Assembly: GCA_023055425.1 (NCBI GenBank)
Contig: JALGPY010000002.1
Location: 121,904,088-121,968,087 of the forward strand
From: Linanthus parryae
Taxonomy: Eukaryota; Streptophyta; Magnoliopsida; Ericales; Polemoniaceae
Direction: 5' to 3'
Length of the DNA: 64,000 bases
Part shown: positions 1-14,524 of the stretch, one piece after another
How positions within the stretch are numbered: the first letter of the stretch is position 1
Layout: the number at the start of each line of letters is the position of its first letter
Position numbers and translations under genes: made by a program
The notes under the pieces: model-generated
Seen by the model: the letters and a program-made list of their open reading frames with translations, nothing else
Database searches by the model: none
Told to the model about the DNA's origin: nothing

Positions 1-284
1 GGGTAAAATTGTTGTTTCAGAAACTTTAAGGGGTTTAAGTGTCTTTTAAAAAATATGTTTTGTGAGTAGGAGGGGGTACTAATTGTCTTTTAATATAACT
101 TAAGGGAAGTTGTTTGTTGTTTACATAAACGATACTTTTTACGTAAATAAAAATGAAGATGTTGGATTCAAAATATTTCCTAAAAATATTAGTTTTCGTC
201 CTCGTTCCAGAAATGTAACTCGGGTATTGAAATAGTGTACGGAATATCTATTTAAAAATTAAACTAGAATTATGTTCTGAAAAT
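1..284 (+). repeat. Fragment of the E/D gypsy LTR family
   Basis: This stretch matches about 7062-7345 in the solo LTR (E) and the corresponding parts of both LTRs of element D near 41230-41520 and 48300-48590. Shared landmarks include ttttacgtaaataaaaatga and aatgtaactcgggtattgaa. The match stops near 284, where Copia-derived sequence begins. The rest of the LTR is not found after the Copia block, so this is a truncated piece rather than a cleanly interrupted LTR. Confidence 0.85.
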
Positions 285-299
285 AAATCCTCCACAAAC

Positions 300-2116
300 C
301 AGATAAGTTTTTCAAATCATGTGCTTTCACCAATGAATGACATGGCACCAGAAGAGGAAGTAGTGCAGCTTCTTGTGACAGGAAATCCAGTGTAGACAAG
401 AAGTAAATCAGGAATTTTCAAAAAGAAACTTCTGGACTTGGCTTCAATTTTAGGTATATCTGAACCAATATCCCACTCTCACACTCATCCAAAAATGAAA
501 CCTATTTCTTCCATTACTGGGCTTGGTGCTTCTGCTCTTACTCCTCATACTCCATTGAGTGCTTTTAATGCTTCTACTAGTAATCCCACATGTTATAGTA
601 AGGCTAAGAAACACACAGTGGCAAGGTGATATGATTGTTGAGTATCTTAGCCTCCTAAAACAAAACACTTGGACTCTTGTTCCTCAACCTTTAAATGCAA
701 ACAATGTTGGTAAAAATGGGTATTTTGAACCAAACACAACCCAGATGGAAGTGTGTAAAGATTCAATGCTAGACTTGTGGCCAAGGGTTTTCACCAAAAT
801 CCTGGTGTTGATTTTTAAGAAACTTTTAGTCCTGTTATCAAGCATGCTACACTTAGGACTATTATTGCTTTAGCAACTTCTTATGATTGGACATTAAAAC
901 ATTTAGATGTCAAAAATGCTTTCATCCATGGCCAACTTGAAGAAACTGTTTATATGAAACAACCCCAAGGTTTTGTTGATCCAACTAAACCAACTTATGT
1001 TTTCAAGTAAAACAAATCTATTTATGGTTTGAAACAAATTCCAAGAACATGGTTGGATAGATTTACCTCCTTTATTTTACCTCTTGGCTTCATTCAATCC
1101 ACTGCTAATACCTCTTTATTTGTGAGAAAATCCATCACTGGCATTACTTTGCTTCTCCTCTAAGTGGATGATATAATACGGAATGGCGATGATACAAAAC
1201 ACTTGAAAACTTTGGTTCAATCTCTTCACCCGGAATTTGAAATGACAAATTTGCGATATTTACACTATTTTATGGGTTTGGAAATTCACAGAACTTCTCA
1301 TGGTATTTTTGTGCATCAAGGAAAATATGTGCAAGATATGTTACAACATTTCAATATGGTTTCTTGCAAACCTTGTCCAAGTCCTATCTCTACTGTTCGC
1401 AAATTTCATGCCTTAGATGGAGAAGTTCTTGATGATCCAACATTTTTAAACAACTTATGAGTTCACTTCAGTACTTAGTCTTCACAAGACCTGGTATATC
1501 TTTTTCTATAAGTCATTTTTGTCATTTTATGCATAATCCTACAAATCTTCATTTAATTGGCGCCAAAAGAATTGTGCGCTATATTAAAGGGACTGCTCAT
1601 CACGGTCTTGTTTATCATAAAGGGCCCAATCCAAAACCTGTCCCAATTCAAGCCTTTGTTGATGCTGATTGGGATGGAAACCCAACAGACATATGCATCA
1701 CTTCTGGGTTTGTTATTTATATTGGGCCCAATCCAATACATTGGGCCGCCAAGAAACAGCCTATTGTGGCCCGGTCTTCCATTGAATCTCAATATCGGGC
1801 CCTAGCCATCACTGTAGCTGAATTATATTTGTTACAAATGTTGTTCAGAGATATTCACATTCCCATTAACTCTCCTCCTACGCTTTGGTGCGACAATACT
1901 TCTGCAATCAAAATGAATGCAAATCCTATTATGCATGCTCGCACCAAACATATCGAAATTGACTATCACTTTGTTCATGCGAATGCTCTTCGAAGTCAAC
2001 TAACTATTTCTTTTATTTCTAGTTCTCATCAGGTTGCTGAAATTTTTACCAAAGGACTCTCCACACCTAGCTTTCAAGAACTCAAAGAAAAACTCATGGC
2101 TCATTATCCACCATGA
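300..2116 (+). pseudogene. Ty1/copia pol remnant (RT and RNase H), decayed
   Basis: The reading order is the linker before RT, reverse transcriptase and RNase H, spread over several frames. Near 390-415 is a degenerate form of the linker motif TRSKSGIFK. Copia RT follows at about 643-1165, with [11 protein letters not shown] at about 900-935 and a run ending in QPQGF. The catalytic YVDD box is present, but its tyrosine codon is now TAA at 1161-1163 (then VDDII). From 1164 the frame continues through LRYLHYFMGLEI. RNase H lies at 1457-2116 with ADWDG, a KQPIVARSS-type motif and KHIEIDYHFV. Gag, protease and integrase are absent. Stops and frameshifts rule out function. The family is certain; the subfamily is not assigned. 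Confidence 0.93.
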
Positions 2117-2129
2117 CTTTGAAGGGGCC

Positions 2130-2458
2130 TATTAGACTGTAATTATCATGAAGCCCAATCCAAAAGAAAGATGTCAAGGCCCAAAGGTGTTTCAGCCGAT
2201 TTATCTCAAGCCCACTCTATTGTTGTACTGAATTGTAATCGGTCTCGAACTTGTGCGGCATTATCTTAATTCTGTTCTAGGATTTCCAAACGGTCTATAG
2301 TCCGATCGTTCATCTCATTGTATATTGTGACTTTTGGTTCATGATAATTAAGGTTGGTTCAGTTCTTCATCCTTCACCGTCTGTTCATCTCTTTCTCTAT
2401 CTCTGTCAAACCCTAGAATTCTTCTAGGTTTTCAAAATATAATACCTTCTTACGAACA
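2130..2458 (+). repeat. Probable 3' LTR of the Copia remnant
   Basis: Right after the RNase H stop codon is a purine tract (gaaggggc, 2121-2128), then tattagactg, a likely decayed form of the usual TGTTAGA start. The segment ends near acgaaca and contains a CT-rich stretch and ccctagaattct, as Copia LTR leaders often do. No 5' partner LTR is in the window, so both ends are inferred from position and motif only. Confidence 0.45.
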
Positions 2459-5400
2459 ACTCAGTGCTAAATAATTAAAAAAGAGCTTTGAGTTAAACTT
2501 TCCCTTCACACCACCACCACCACCACCATAACCTCTCCAGTACCATTTTAACTCTATCAAGTCAAACCATGTTGTTTCATGAGTTATTGGTTTTGGGAGA
2601 ATCAAAATCCCCAAAGCAATTTTGCAAATCATGGAGTATTCATTCGGGAATTTGGGTGAGTTCATAAGAATCCTAACTCGGTAGTATATCAAATTCTTCC
2701 AACCAGATGAAATTCATTAAATTTAAACATTTACACTTTAATCCTACATTTACACGTTAATCCTGAGGTCAGGACAAGTTTGGGAAGCCCTAGCATTACC
2801 ATGAAATCACCAGAAACCGGTGCTACTGTTAAATCCTTCACCAGGTTTGACCGAAAATAGCCATGGCCATTGGAGGTTAAGTAATACTCCATCCTCGCAT
2901 GTTTCTCATTGCTAAGTGATCAAACATGATGGCTACTGATCTTTTTTGAATCATCAAAACTTGCCCAAAATCTTGAATTAGCATGCTTAAATTCTTGTAC
3001 TGCTCGTTCTTCCGACGGGATAACAACCTTGTTCCCCACTTGAAACCTCTCATTCTACTTGATGCTTTTACAATCGGAGTGATCATAATTGTTCACTTCA
3101 TGTAGTACAGTAATTTTCATTTAGATCATTTTCTCTGATACGAACACTAAAACTCACGAAATTCAGGTTAAACCTGAGGTGCTGGTCAATTTGTAAGAGT
3201 TCTATCTTGCTCATGACCGGATGAAACGAACTCCCGTTTTCTCTTGTGTATATATTATACCTGATCTACAAATCCATGTCTTGAATGGATCCAATAAATT
3301 CACAATCTCTTTTCACCAAGCCTGCAAGTAATGAACCTGCGATGTTAAATATGCTAAAACATGAAATTAGTTAAGTGTTGGTACGTGGATGAAAATAGGA
3401 AAATTTGTGAACTCCTATCTTGGGGGTATACTTAGTAAAATCTAACTCTGCCTGCTCCTGTGTATAGTCATATGTTTGGTCGTCAGATCCATGCTTGGAA
3501 TCACTCATAAATAGGTTGCAAATTAGCTAGTTGGGCAACTCAAGAACATGTGAGACTTAGAAGTATGGGACTACTTGAAACCAGTCATCTTTTGCACTCC
3601 ATAAATCCTCCCAAACTTAATGAATTTTTAATATGTGTTCCTCTATGAATATGCAGTGCTAAATACTCCAAGTCACTCTTTATAGATCTTGATTCAATTA
3701 CTGATAGATTTTCCTCAAATCTAGCTCATTGTAGCTAAGTAGCTCTCAAAAGTATGAAATGTGGGTTGAAACGGCCAACTTTTATAAATAATAACTATCG
3801 GAATATTTAATGAAGTTGCATTCTGGTTTCTCTCGTGAAATTATTGTTCATAATACTTCAAAACATTTATAGAAGAGAACTAAGATTGCTTAAAAAGAAA
3901 GATCAAAGTAGCTATCTTGAAACTGTGAAAAAACTTCCAAAATATTCTAAGTATTGGTCAATGATTTTAATCCAAATTTGACTGAACTTATCTCATTGTA
4001 TATTTTGAATTTTGGGTAGACCAAATATGTTTTGGAAATCTGGTACTTCAATCTACAAAAGCATATTTTTTTATTCTCAGAACTCTCTCTCATCGACCAT
4101 AAATCAGTTTCAAAGTGGACCCAGTAATCCCGTTTCATAATTATCTTTGACTTTCTAAGTTAAGCTATCAGACGACCTAATTGACCAAAAATCCCTTCTA
4201 GAAAGTCTTAGAGAAAAACATTTTACGCTGACGGGTCAAGTTTAATTAAGTTTCAATTTACGGAAACCCTAGTTTGACTGAGATGCATAGGAGGGGAAAA
4301 AAGTATTTTTTTTTCATAACTTTAATTGGACAGCCAAATCATAAATCTATGCATGACCTCATGCCACTTTAATAGTTTCATAACATTTGGAGTTAGTATG
4401 CACCTATCTAAGTTGGAATTGACTAAAATACAATTATGATGACATTTCTACATGTTTACTATACTGTAGGGACCTGGATGTAATTAAGTAAAAGTTGTAG
4501 ATTTCAGTATTAAGTGTACAGGGAGGGTTACAGATCATGTAAACATATTAATAGACTTATATGAGCATGAATGGAGGGTTCAGACACAGTTAGGGACTGT
4601 ACTGAAAACACTGGGTTGTCAGGGGTAGAATAGTAAATTTAGTTTGGCAGTCAGCATGACATCTGCATAATGTATTCTACCTCACTTAGAGGAAAAGTGT
4701 TAACAACATATATACTTGAATTATGAAGAGGTTGTTGGAGTAAGGAATCGGCTTCGCTGATCAAGTAACTAGGCTGGATGCCTCGAAAGTATTTGTATGC
4801 ATATGTTATTATTGTATTTCTCTAAGCTAATAAAACTTTCATGAAGAATATGATTATGATATATGATGTATTGCCTTCGGATGTCTTGGGACACATGGAT
4901 GGTTACTATTGTCTTCTAACGCCTAGTTCGTGGCTACATGTATTGGATATCATATGCTTGCCTTCGGACAAGTAGGAAACTAGTACTAATCTATAGATTG
5001 ATTATCGAGTAGGGGATGTGAACACTTAGGGTCTAGTTTTCTTGGTGGATTGGTCAAGCCTTCCTTCTCAGAAGTAAATTTGGTCTTCATGACCCTCTGG
5101 GTGGTGGGGTTCGGAATCCTCTGTATAAGGCTGAAATGGTAGTGATGGTTATGGATGATAGTGAATTCCTTGAGTTATAAGTAACTAATACTCTATTTAT
5201 GTTCAGGATGATAATGACTTGAGCATCTGTAAGTTTTAACGTTATCATTTCAAAATCTATTTACATAATTTTCAAAATATTATACTATTTGGTAAATTTC
5301 TGATATTCTGCTCGTCTATCTATTTTCTAACTATTCATGTGAGTACGTAGGGAACCGGGCCTAGTTAATCTATTGATGTCTACTTCAGAATGATATAAGA

Positions 5401-6025
5401 TGTAATACAATTTATGTAAGTAAGTTTTTTTTCTGTTTGTTTAGTTCTGTTTCGTAATAGAACCGTTAGGGTTAGACTCCATGATGGGAAATTTATGTTA
5501 CCTTGCGGAGGACACTCCCGTGGGTCTGGGGGTCTTCTGGTATATTTCTCAGCTCTCATATGACACATCCTATTTCCATGTGCTAGAATTCGGAAAATTT
5601 CAATCAACATCAAAGGATTTCCCTCGGCATGCAAGGAGGTTCAAAAGAGAAACTTATAAATGAATTAACCAAATCATGCAGTTTAAAGTCAACATGAGTC
5701 CAAAACTAAACATTAAATCTTTGCCTCAAACGCAGGCATACAAATGTTGTGGAAATTGTCAAAATTATTAAAAGAAACGTCTAGGTATCGAATAAATGAA
5801 AATGAGAACATGACTATATTATCCCTCGGGATCCGTGCCTCACACAACCCCAGCAGTGGTACATGTGGTTGTTTTATAAACAACAATGTCGAACCATAGT
5901 TTTTGAGACATCAACAAACGACTGAAAAGCTAATAACCGGAAATATAAAAGGATTATGAAACACAAGTAAATAAAGGAGATCCAGTTAAAGAATGATTTG
6001 TAGTTTACACAGCATAAGTGTTTTT
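2459..6025. other. Interval without a convincing gene; LTR-like in part
   Basis: I see no ORF that matches a known protein. Between about 4200 and 5370 the plus strand has the texture of a gypsy LTR 3' half: gacgggtcaagttt, repeated short cttcggac/ccttcgga words and an accctctgggtggtggg segment resembling the layout of A and F LTRs. No terminal TG/CA, primer site or duplicate copy was found. The short ORFs here look random. Confidence 0.4.
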
Positions 6026-6030
6026 ACGTG

Positions 6031-8383
6031 TGTAATACCCCGTTTTATTATAGCGGTAATAAGGACTTTTCGTATAGTTTAGATGTTAAGTAAATGACGA
6101 GAGGGAAGGTAGTGGTCGTTTCAACAAATATTTCCTAGTTAAGTTGGGGGTAAAAAAAATTGTAATTTATAGAAACTCTTTATCCTATTGAGCAAATTAA
6201 CAATGGATAATTAAATAAACAAAGAATAAAATAAAAAGGAAAAAAAAATGATAAGTGCTATCTCCCTCCCTCACGCCATCATCTGATGGTTTCTTCCAAA
6301 AAACAAGGAAAAAAAATTATATTGTTCTATCTCTCTCCTCATTCTTCTTCTTAAGCTTCTTCCCCTTCTTCCTCTTCAGCAACAACCGGCTGCCACAACC
6401 GACGAGGAGACCCACCTCCATCACCGGCAACACCACCACTTCCACCTCCTTTTACTCCTCCACCATCTACATCTCTGTCTCTCTCCCTCCCCTCTGTTCT
6501 CTCAGGCCAAGCAGATACAGAAGCTGCAGCGGCAGTGGCCGTAGGCCACGCCACCACCGCCGCCGGAGAAACCCGACGGGAACACCCACCACCACCACTA
6601 CTTCATCTCTCTCTGTATCTGAGCTCTAACCCTTGCTCTCTCCCTCTCGGATGACCAGAAAGGAAGCGGAAGCAGAGGAGGCCAGAGCCTCCACCGTCGC
6701 CGACGCCTCAGCCATTAAAACCGGCGAGGAGCTTGAACTCGCCAATCCGGCGCTACCCATCGTCCGCGATCCCTCCCACTAGTCTCCAGAAGGTCCGAGG
6801 AGACCATTAGAAGCATCAACCGGAGCCAAAAACACCAGCAACATCGCCGACGAACATCATTGCCGACCAACTCGAGAGCGAACTCAAACCGCCTCGTTTC
6901 TCCACCGTTTTCAGCGATTTTTGGCTTGGGTAAACTTTGAATCACCTAATTTTACGTTTTTGTCAATCAAAATCATGTTTTGTAGCTTGAATCCACGTTT
7001 AGATTGAACAAATCCGAATTTCAGGTAAGGGGTGAAAGTGTCTTTTCCACAAACTAGGTGTAAGGGTAAAGTGTTGTTTCAGAAACTTTAAGGGGTTAAA
7101 GTGTCTTTTAACAAATTTGTTTTGTGAGTAGGAGGGGGTACTTACTGTCTTTTAATATAACTTAAGGGAAGCTGTTTGTTGTTTACATAAACGATACTTT
7201 TTACGTAAATAAAAATGAAGATGTTGGATTCAAAATATTTTGTAAAAATACTAGATTTCGTTCTCGTTCTAGAAATGTAACTCGGGTATTGAAATAATGT
7301 ACGAAATATCTATTTAAAAATTAAACTAAAATTATTTTCTGAAAACTAAATGAATATTGTGTTTAATCAATTAACCCTCAATTCGGTTTGTTTAAATACT
7401 TGTAACAGTAATATTCACTAGATTATAAACAATCGTTAAACCTCGTTGAGTATTTAAAAGTAGTTTTTCTTAGAAATTTAATATGTTCAATAATCAACAC
7501 CGATTTTGTTAATATCAAAGGAGGGCAAGTTGATATTTTAAGTGAAATAGTTGCCTAAATGTGGTTTTTTGAATAAAGCAAGCTAGAAAGTAATTGAGAA
7601 ATATTTATGAAGAGTTTCTTAATTAATGTTTTATCTTTTTCTAATTTCAATAATTATTTCCCGTACATGTAAGTAGACAATATATAACACATGTTTTTCT
7701 ACTAGATATCTTTATCACTTAAATAATTTAGTACCTAGTTCTTTTATTACTTAACGATATATCTCCAATAATTATTATGTCAATTAAATAGTTTATTTGC
7801 TACAAATAATTCATCCTAGAAAGCTAAATACAATTTTGTAGAATATCAAGAATAAAATTTGTTGCTTTATAATGAAGTCTATGCTAGTATTTTCTATTGG
7901 AAGAGTCTATAATTAAGAAGTCATAAATCTAAACTTATTTTCTCATCATTTAAAGCACATGAATATTAATTTAATATTGAGTGGTAATATTAGAAAATTA
8001 TAATTCGATAATATAATTATTATAAACTAGCAAAAAAGAGCGATTGGACTTTGTATTAAATTAAATTCGACTCCCACGTCGAAATTTTGATTAATTAGAA
8101 ATTATAAATTTGTAGGTGACGAGTTCGTAGACGAGGGCTACGTCTACCTGTAAAATCTTATGTGCTATTTGTTGTGTTCTTGAGGTGAGTAAACATGCCA
8201 AGTCTAGCGTGCCTAGCTTCTTTCGTGTCCAAACACGATTTTATTAATTGTCTCAAATTGTGTTTTATGATATAACTGTTTTAATTGAGACTTGATTATA
8301 TTTTGAAATAGATGTTTTGATAATGTCTCACGAGAATAATAATCCATAAATAACGTAAAGTGGAAAGAGTTGTGCGGGGAAAA
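6031..8383 (+). repeat. Solo LTR E, left part (interrupted by element A)
   Basis: The LTR begins TGTAATACCCCG and is preceded by acgtg (6026-6030). The same acgtg follows the LTR end at 40000-40004, giving a perfect 5-bp target duplication around a solo LTR split by A. Left (2353 bp) and right (828 bp) parts add up to about 3.18 kb, close to the 3.1-3.2 kb LTRs of element D. 7062-7345 matches window positions 1-284. A GC-rich stretch at 6360-6900 produces chance ORFs on both strands that recur in D; I do not treat them as genes. Confidence 0.88.
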
Positions 8384-11131
<2,748 letters not shown>

Positions 11132-11133
11132 GT

Positions 11134-11149
11134 TGGTATCAGAGCCGGC
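11134..11149 (+). promoter_or_regulatory. Element A primer-binding site (tRNA-iMet)
   Basis: TGGTATCAGAGCCGGC lies 2 bp after the LTR end. The first 12 bases are complementary to the 3' end of plant initiator tRNA-Met, the usual minus-strand primer of chromoviruses and many Copia elements. Confidence 0.93.
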
Positions 11150-11633
11150 GGTCCCAACGCTAGTGCGACCCTACGATTTACATTAAAGATAAAAATTTAA
11201 ATTAATAAATTTTCAAATATTTAAAATGAATATAGGATAACTAAAATTAGAATAAAATTTAAACAAGCCGGGGTTGTGGGTTAGTCTAGAAGCTTTCTTG
11301 TTAACTATTTGATATTCATTGGGGATCGCTATGTGATATATTTTGTGCCTCAATGTGCTAATATTATATTGATAATTTCCTGGCACTTGTTATTTGATTA
11401 TTTAGATTAATTTCGTTGAAATTATGAGTGTATACGTGGTTTAGAACGCTTCTAAGACTTCTCTTACCTCTTCTCATATGGCCGACCCACCTGCACTGCT
11501 CCACCAACCTTTGGACTTGGAGACTCTTCATATAGCATGGCATGATTAATTTAAGACTATGTTCTGTGTTTGTGAATACCTTAGGATTGTATTAAGTGAA
11601 GTTATATTTAAAGGTACAATGCAATATTATACC
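11150..11633 (+). other. Element A leader
   Basis: Untranslated interval between the primer site and the likely gag start. AT-rich at first, with a short GC-richer piece at 11470-11530. I see no gene. Confidence 0.6.
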
Positions 11634-11811
11634 ATGAGTCGTTCAAGACAAGTAGGAACCATGAATCAAGGAAACCAAGGAAACCAACAAGCTCAGGCTC
11701 CTCAACAATATGACCCAATTCGGTTCCAGAATCTGGAACAAGCGACCATAGCTTTAACCCAACTCCTGCACAACCAGCAGGCTGGAGGAGGCGACATCAT
11801 GAGTAAGATGG
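11634..11811 (+). pseudogene. Element A gag, N-terminal part
   Basis: The reading frame opens with MSRSRQVGTMNQGNQGNQ and continues through QQYDPIRFQNLEQATIAL, the low-complexity head of a chromovirus gag. I start at this ATG because the upstream in-frame ATG at 11559 encodes unrelated leader sequence. Element B enters at 11812. Leaving out B and one copy of its gatgg duplication, the frame is continuous with the gag core at 20087, so gag was still in frame at this point when B arrived. Confidence 0.85.
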
Positions 11812-13452
11812 TGATAAATCTCTTTCAGGAGTTATTATTATACTTTCATATTACTTGTGTTAGGCTTATTTCACATGATTTATATGTTATATTTGCACAA
11901 ATATGTGAATTTGACGATTTATAAGCCTAAGAGTGAAACGTTGTGTTTCTAGCTTATTTGCGCATGTTTTCTCTCATATTTGCTATTATAATTGCACGGG
12001 TTGTTTAGTTTTGTGTATCTCAGGTAAAATAGATGCAATGGAGCTTATGAGAGGCTTGGAGGTACTTGGTATGGAGCTAGATGAAGAGGAGAAAAGGAGA
12101 CGCAAAAACGAAGAAAAGTTGGAAAAGTCACACAAGACCATCCTTCACTATTTTCGATGCTCAGGAAAATCTACAAAGAATTTTGGAGCAAGGCCTGCGG
12201 CATTGGAAATTAGACATCCGTAGCTTTCCAACGATATATGGTAGGACCAAAGACGAGTCCGTATGAGGGAGATACAGCCCGCGCAAGATCAGCAAATAAT
12301 TCTGTCCGGGAATTACAAAGTAGAGGGGCTGAAGTGCAATTTCGGCCAGATTTCATTAAAAAGCGTGCCCAGGCAATAAAGGACGGATTCTCAGACCTAG
12401 AACAGAGGAATGCGCTACTGGAGAAGAGGGAGGAAGGCTAGGGAGCACGAGGGGCATGAAGAACAACGCCAAAATCGTCGGAACGCAAATTTCGTCACGA
12501 GTTTGACTATCCCTCCTATCTTTTCTATCGTTTCTCAATACTATGAACTTGTTATCTATTATTTTCAGCATATTTGAGTATTTTTCTTGGCTAGGCTCTA
12601 TGGAGAGCCTAGGGTTTTGATAGACACCGTCCCGGATTTGTTTCTTTGATTCACGCTTATGGATTCACGTTATTGATTAATTTTCTTCTCTATTGGTGTA
12701 TTGTTGACCTAGAACTATTGACACGTTTTAGGTAGGATATGAATGATGAATAGAGATGTCTTTAATCCAATAAGTTTATCTTAGCTTAAAGTAATAGTGA
12801 ATTTGCTTATTCTAGTAATCTTGTTCTTAATTTTATGCTACCTTAGCGTCATGAACTAGGGTATCTACTTGGTGAAAGATTGATGGACTGACAGGTGAAG
12901 ATTGATTAGCTTATGAATCTAGGATTGCTAGCAACCCCGTATCGTGATGGACTGGAAGGAGAAACGTTAGGGTTGGATCAAAACGTGAGATTATTCTTAA
13001 TGCTTGTTAGGTGATATAGTTTATGGATCGACAGATGACGACTATTGAATCTAACATAGGCTTACATGAGATCGAAAGAAGATTGTGAGTAGTTAAAAGT
13101 GATCAAGAGCATATTCATCGTTACGTGTTTCAAAGCAATATCCGAAATTGTCTACTGCCCTAGGTGATCCATAGATCGCCTAGTCTTTCTTCTTATTTAA
13201 TCAAACCTTGTTTAATTATAAAAATCCAAAAATATTGTCTTTTAGTTAGTTTAATACAGTCACTTGATTGGGGGTGAGAAATTCTCAAATCAACAACTTT
13301 CTTCCTGTTATTTCAATTACACTCTTTAGATTTAATCTCTAACTAACAATAAACCTACTATCTGTCCTCGTGGGATCGATAACTCGGGGTTGAAATACCA
13401 CCCCTATATTACTTGATTGTGCACTTGCGCATACACGTAAGAAATCGTGTCA
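11812..13452 (+). repeat. Element B left LTR
   Basis: It starts TGATAAATCTC (right copy TGATACCTCTC) and ends AAATCGTGTCA. Short ORFs near 11933-12441 recur in the right LTR at 18567-19075 with the same frames; they are a by-product of LTR identity and I do not call them genes. Confidence 0.93.
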
Positions 13453-13458
13453 AGTTTT

Positions 13459-13476
13459 TGGCGCCGTTGCCGGGGA
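13459..13476 (+). promoter_or_regulatory. Element B primer-binding site (tRNA-Asp)
   Basis: TGGCGCCGTTGCCGGGGA lies 6 bp after the LTR end. Its complement matches the 3' end of plant tRNA-Asp, the primer used by Athila-type elements. Confidence 0.9.
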
Positions 13477-13597
13477 CAGTGGTTTATTTGTTAAATAGAA
13501 ATTAGTTTAGAGAGTTTATTTTTTTTATTTTTATTATCTATCCTTAGTACCTCACGGTATTTCTTGAGATCTTTGGTGTGCAGGTTTTTCTATAAGG

Positions 13598-14524
13598 ATG
13601 GGGGATGAGAAAGATCGTCGTTTTGCGAGCATAATTGAAGTGTGCAACCTTGCGGGTTGGCAAATCGTGAAAGAGGGCCATGTGGATGGCACTAGAGAGA
13701 GGGTTGCCATGGAGATACAACACTATATCTTTCGGCCTAATGACCCAACTCCTCCTACTAGCTTAATGTTCTTCCTTGGTTGGATGCTTGAGGAGATGAT
13801 TCCAAATGTTAAAGAATGGATGCAACGAGCAACACAATTGGGAGTGGAAACGACACTTGTGGACGCACAACTAAGTCTCTATTCTAATGTTGAAGATGCT
13901 CCAACCTTCCCAACGCTCACAGAAGATGATGGTGAGCCATTGTGTATCCCAACATGTCCCAATATCGATTCATGGCTTGAATCAAGTATGGAGGAGAAGC
14001 ATAATGCAGTTTTTGGTGAGATTGAAATTCTTCTTCAAGATTTCAATATTGACGAACTTGACTCTCCAGTTTTAAATGTGATGGACTATCTCATGTGCGA
14101 GCTTGATGAATATGAGAAAGACGTCAAAATTGAAGTAATTGATGATTCGGGTGCTTCATATGAAGGAGATGAAGGTATTCAAACTTTCATATTTTATGGC
14201 TTATCGTTTAAATCTTCATTGAAAGTACCACGAATTGAGAAAACAATCAAGGAGGACATCGATCTCTTTTCACGGAATGGGATACTTGAGATTGTTCATG
14301 AAATTGTTATGATGTCGATTCTAATGAATTGGAAGAAGAAGAAGAATAAAATTCAGAAGAACTTCCCCTTCTGCCACACTCGTTCATCATTGTTCATATA
14401 TGGGCTTGTTGTGAGTGTTTGCTCTTGCTCAATTGAGAAGAGAATGAAAGAAAGGAAGTGGTGGAAAAAGAAGAAGTGGAGAGAAAAATGGGATAGCAAT
14501 GAAAAATTCTCGTGTTTCCCTTAG
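13598..14524 (+). CDS. Unrecognised 308-residue ORF in element B
   Basis: I do not recognise this protein. It opens 121 bp after the primer site, with an ATG inside gatgggggatgag. The first 200 residues read like a real protein: a mixed N-terminal part (residues 1-90, with the phrase RPNDPTPPTSLMFFLGW), then a strongly acidic part (about 95-215) rich in D and E, with the segment FGEIEILLQDFNIDELD. From about residue 240 it becomes Lys-rich and low in complexity (WKKKKNK, ERKWWKKKKW) and may be read-through into non-coding sequence. There is no retroviral zinc knuckle, DSG/DTG or YxDD motif. Extra ORFs upstream of gag are known in the Tat branch; whether this is one, or a remodelled gag, is open. 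Confidence 0.5.
   Translation: MGDEKDRRFASIIEVCNLAGWQIVKEGHVDGTRERVAMEIQHYIFRPNDPTPPTSLMFFLGWMLEEMIPNVKEWMQRATQLGVETTLVDAQLSLYSNVEDAPTFPTLTEDDGEPLCIPTCPNIDSWLESSMEEKHNAVFGEIEILLQDFNIDELDSPVLNVMDYLMCELDEYEKDVKIEVIDDSGASYEGDEGIQTFIFYGLSFKSSLKVPRIEKTIKEDIDLFSRNGILEIVHEIVMMSILMNWKKKKNKIQKNFPFCHTRSSLFIYGLVVSVCSCSIEKRMKERKWWKKKKWREKWDSNEKFSCFP

Noticed and set aside
2877..3086. Minus-strand 69-residue ORF as an integrase end
   Set aside because: Loose likeness only, with no flanking pol motifs.
11933..12441. Charged ORFs shared with 18567-19075
   Set aside because: Inside the paired LTRs of B; similarity reflects LTR identity, and the frames are not joined into one protein.
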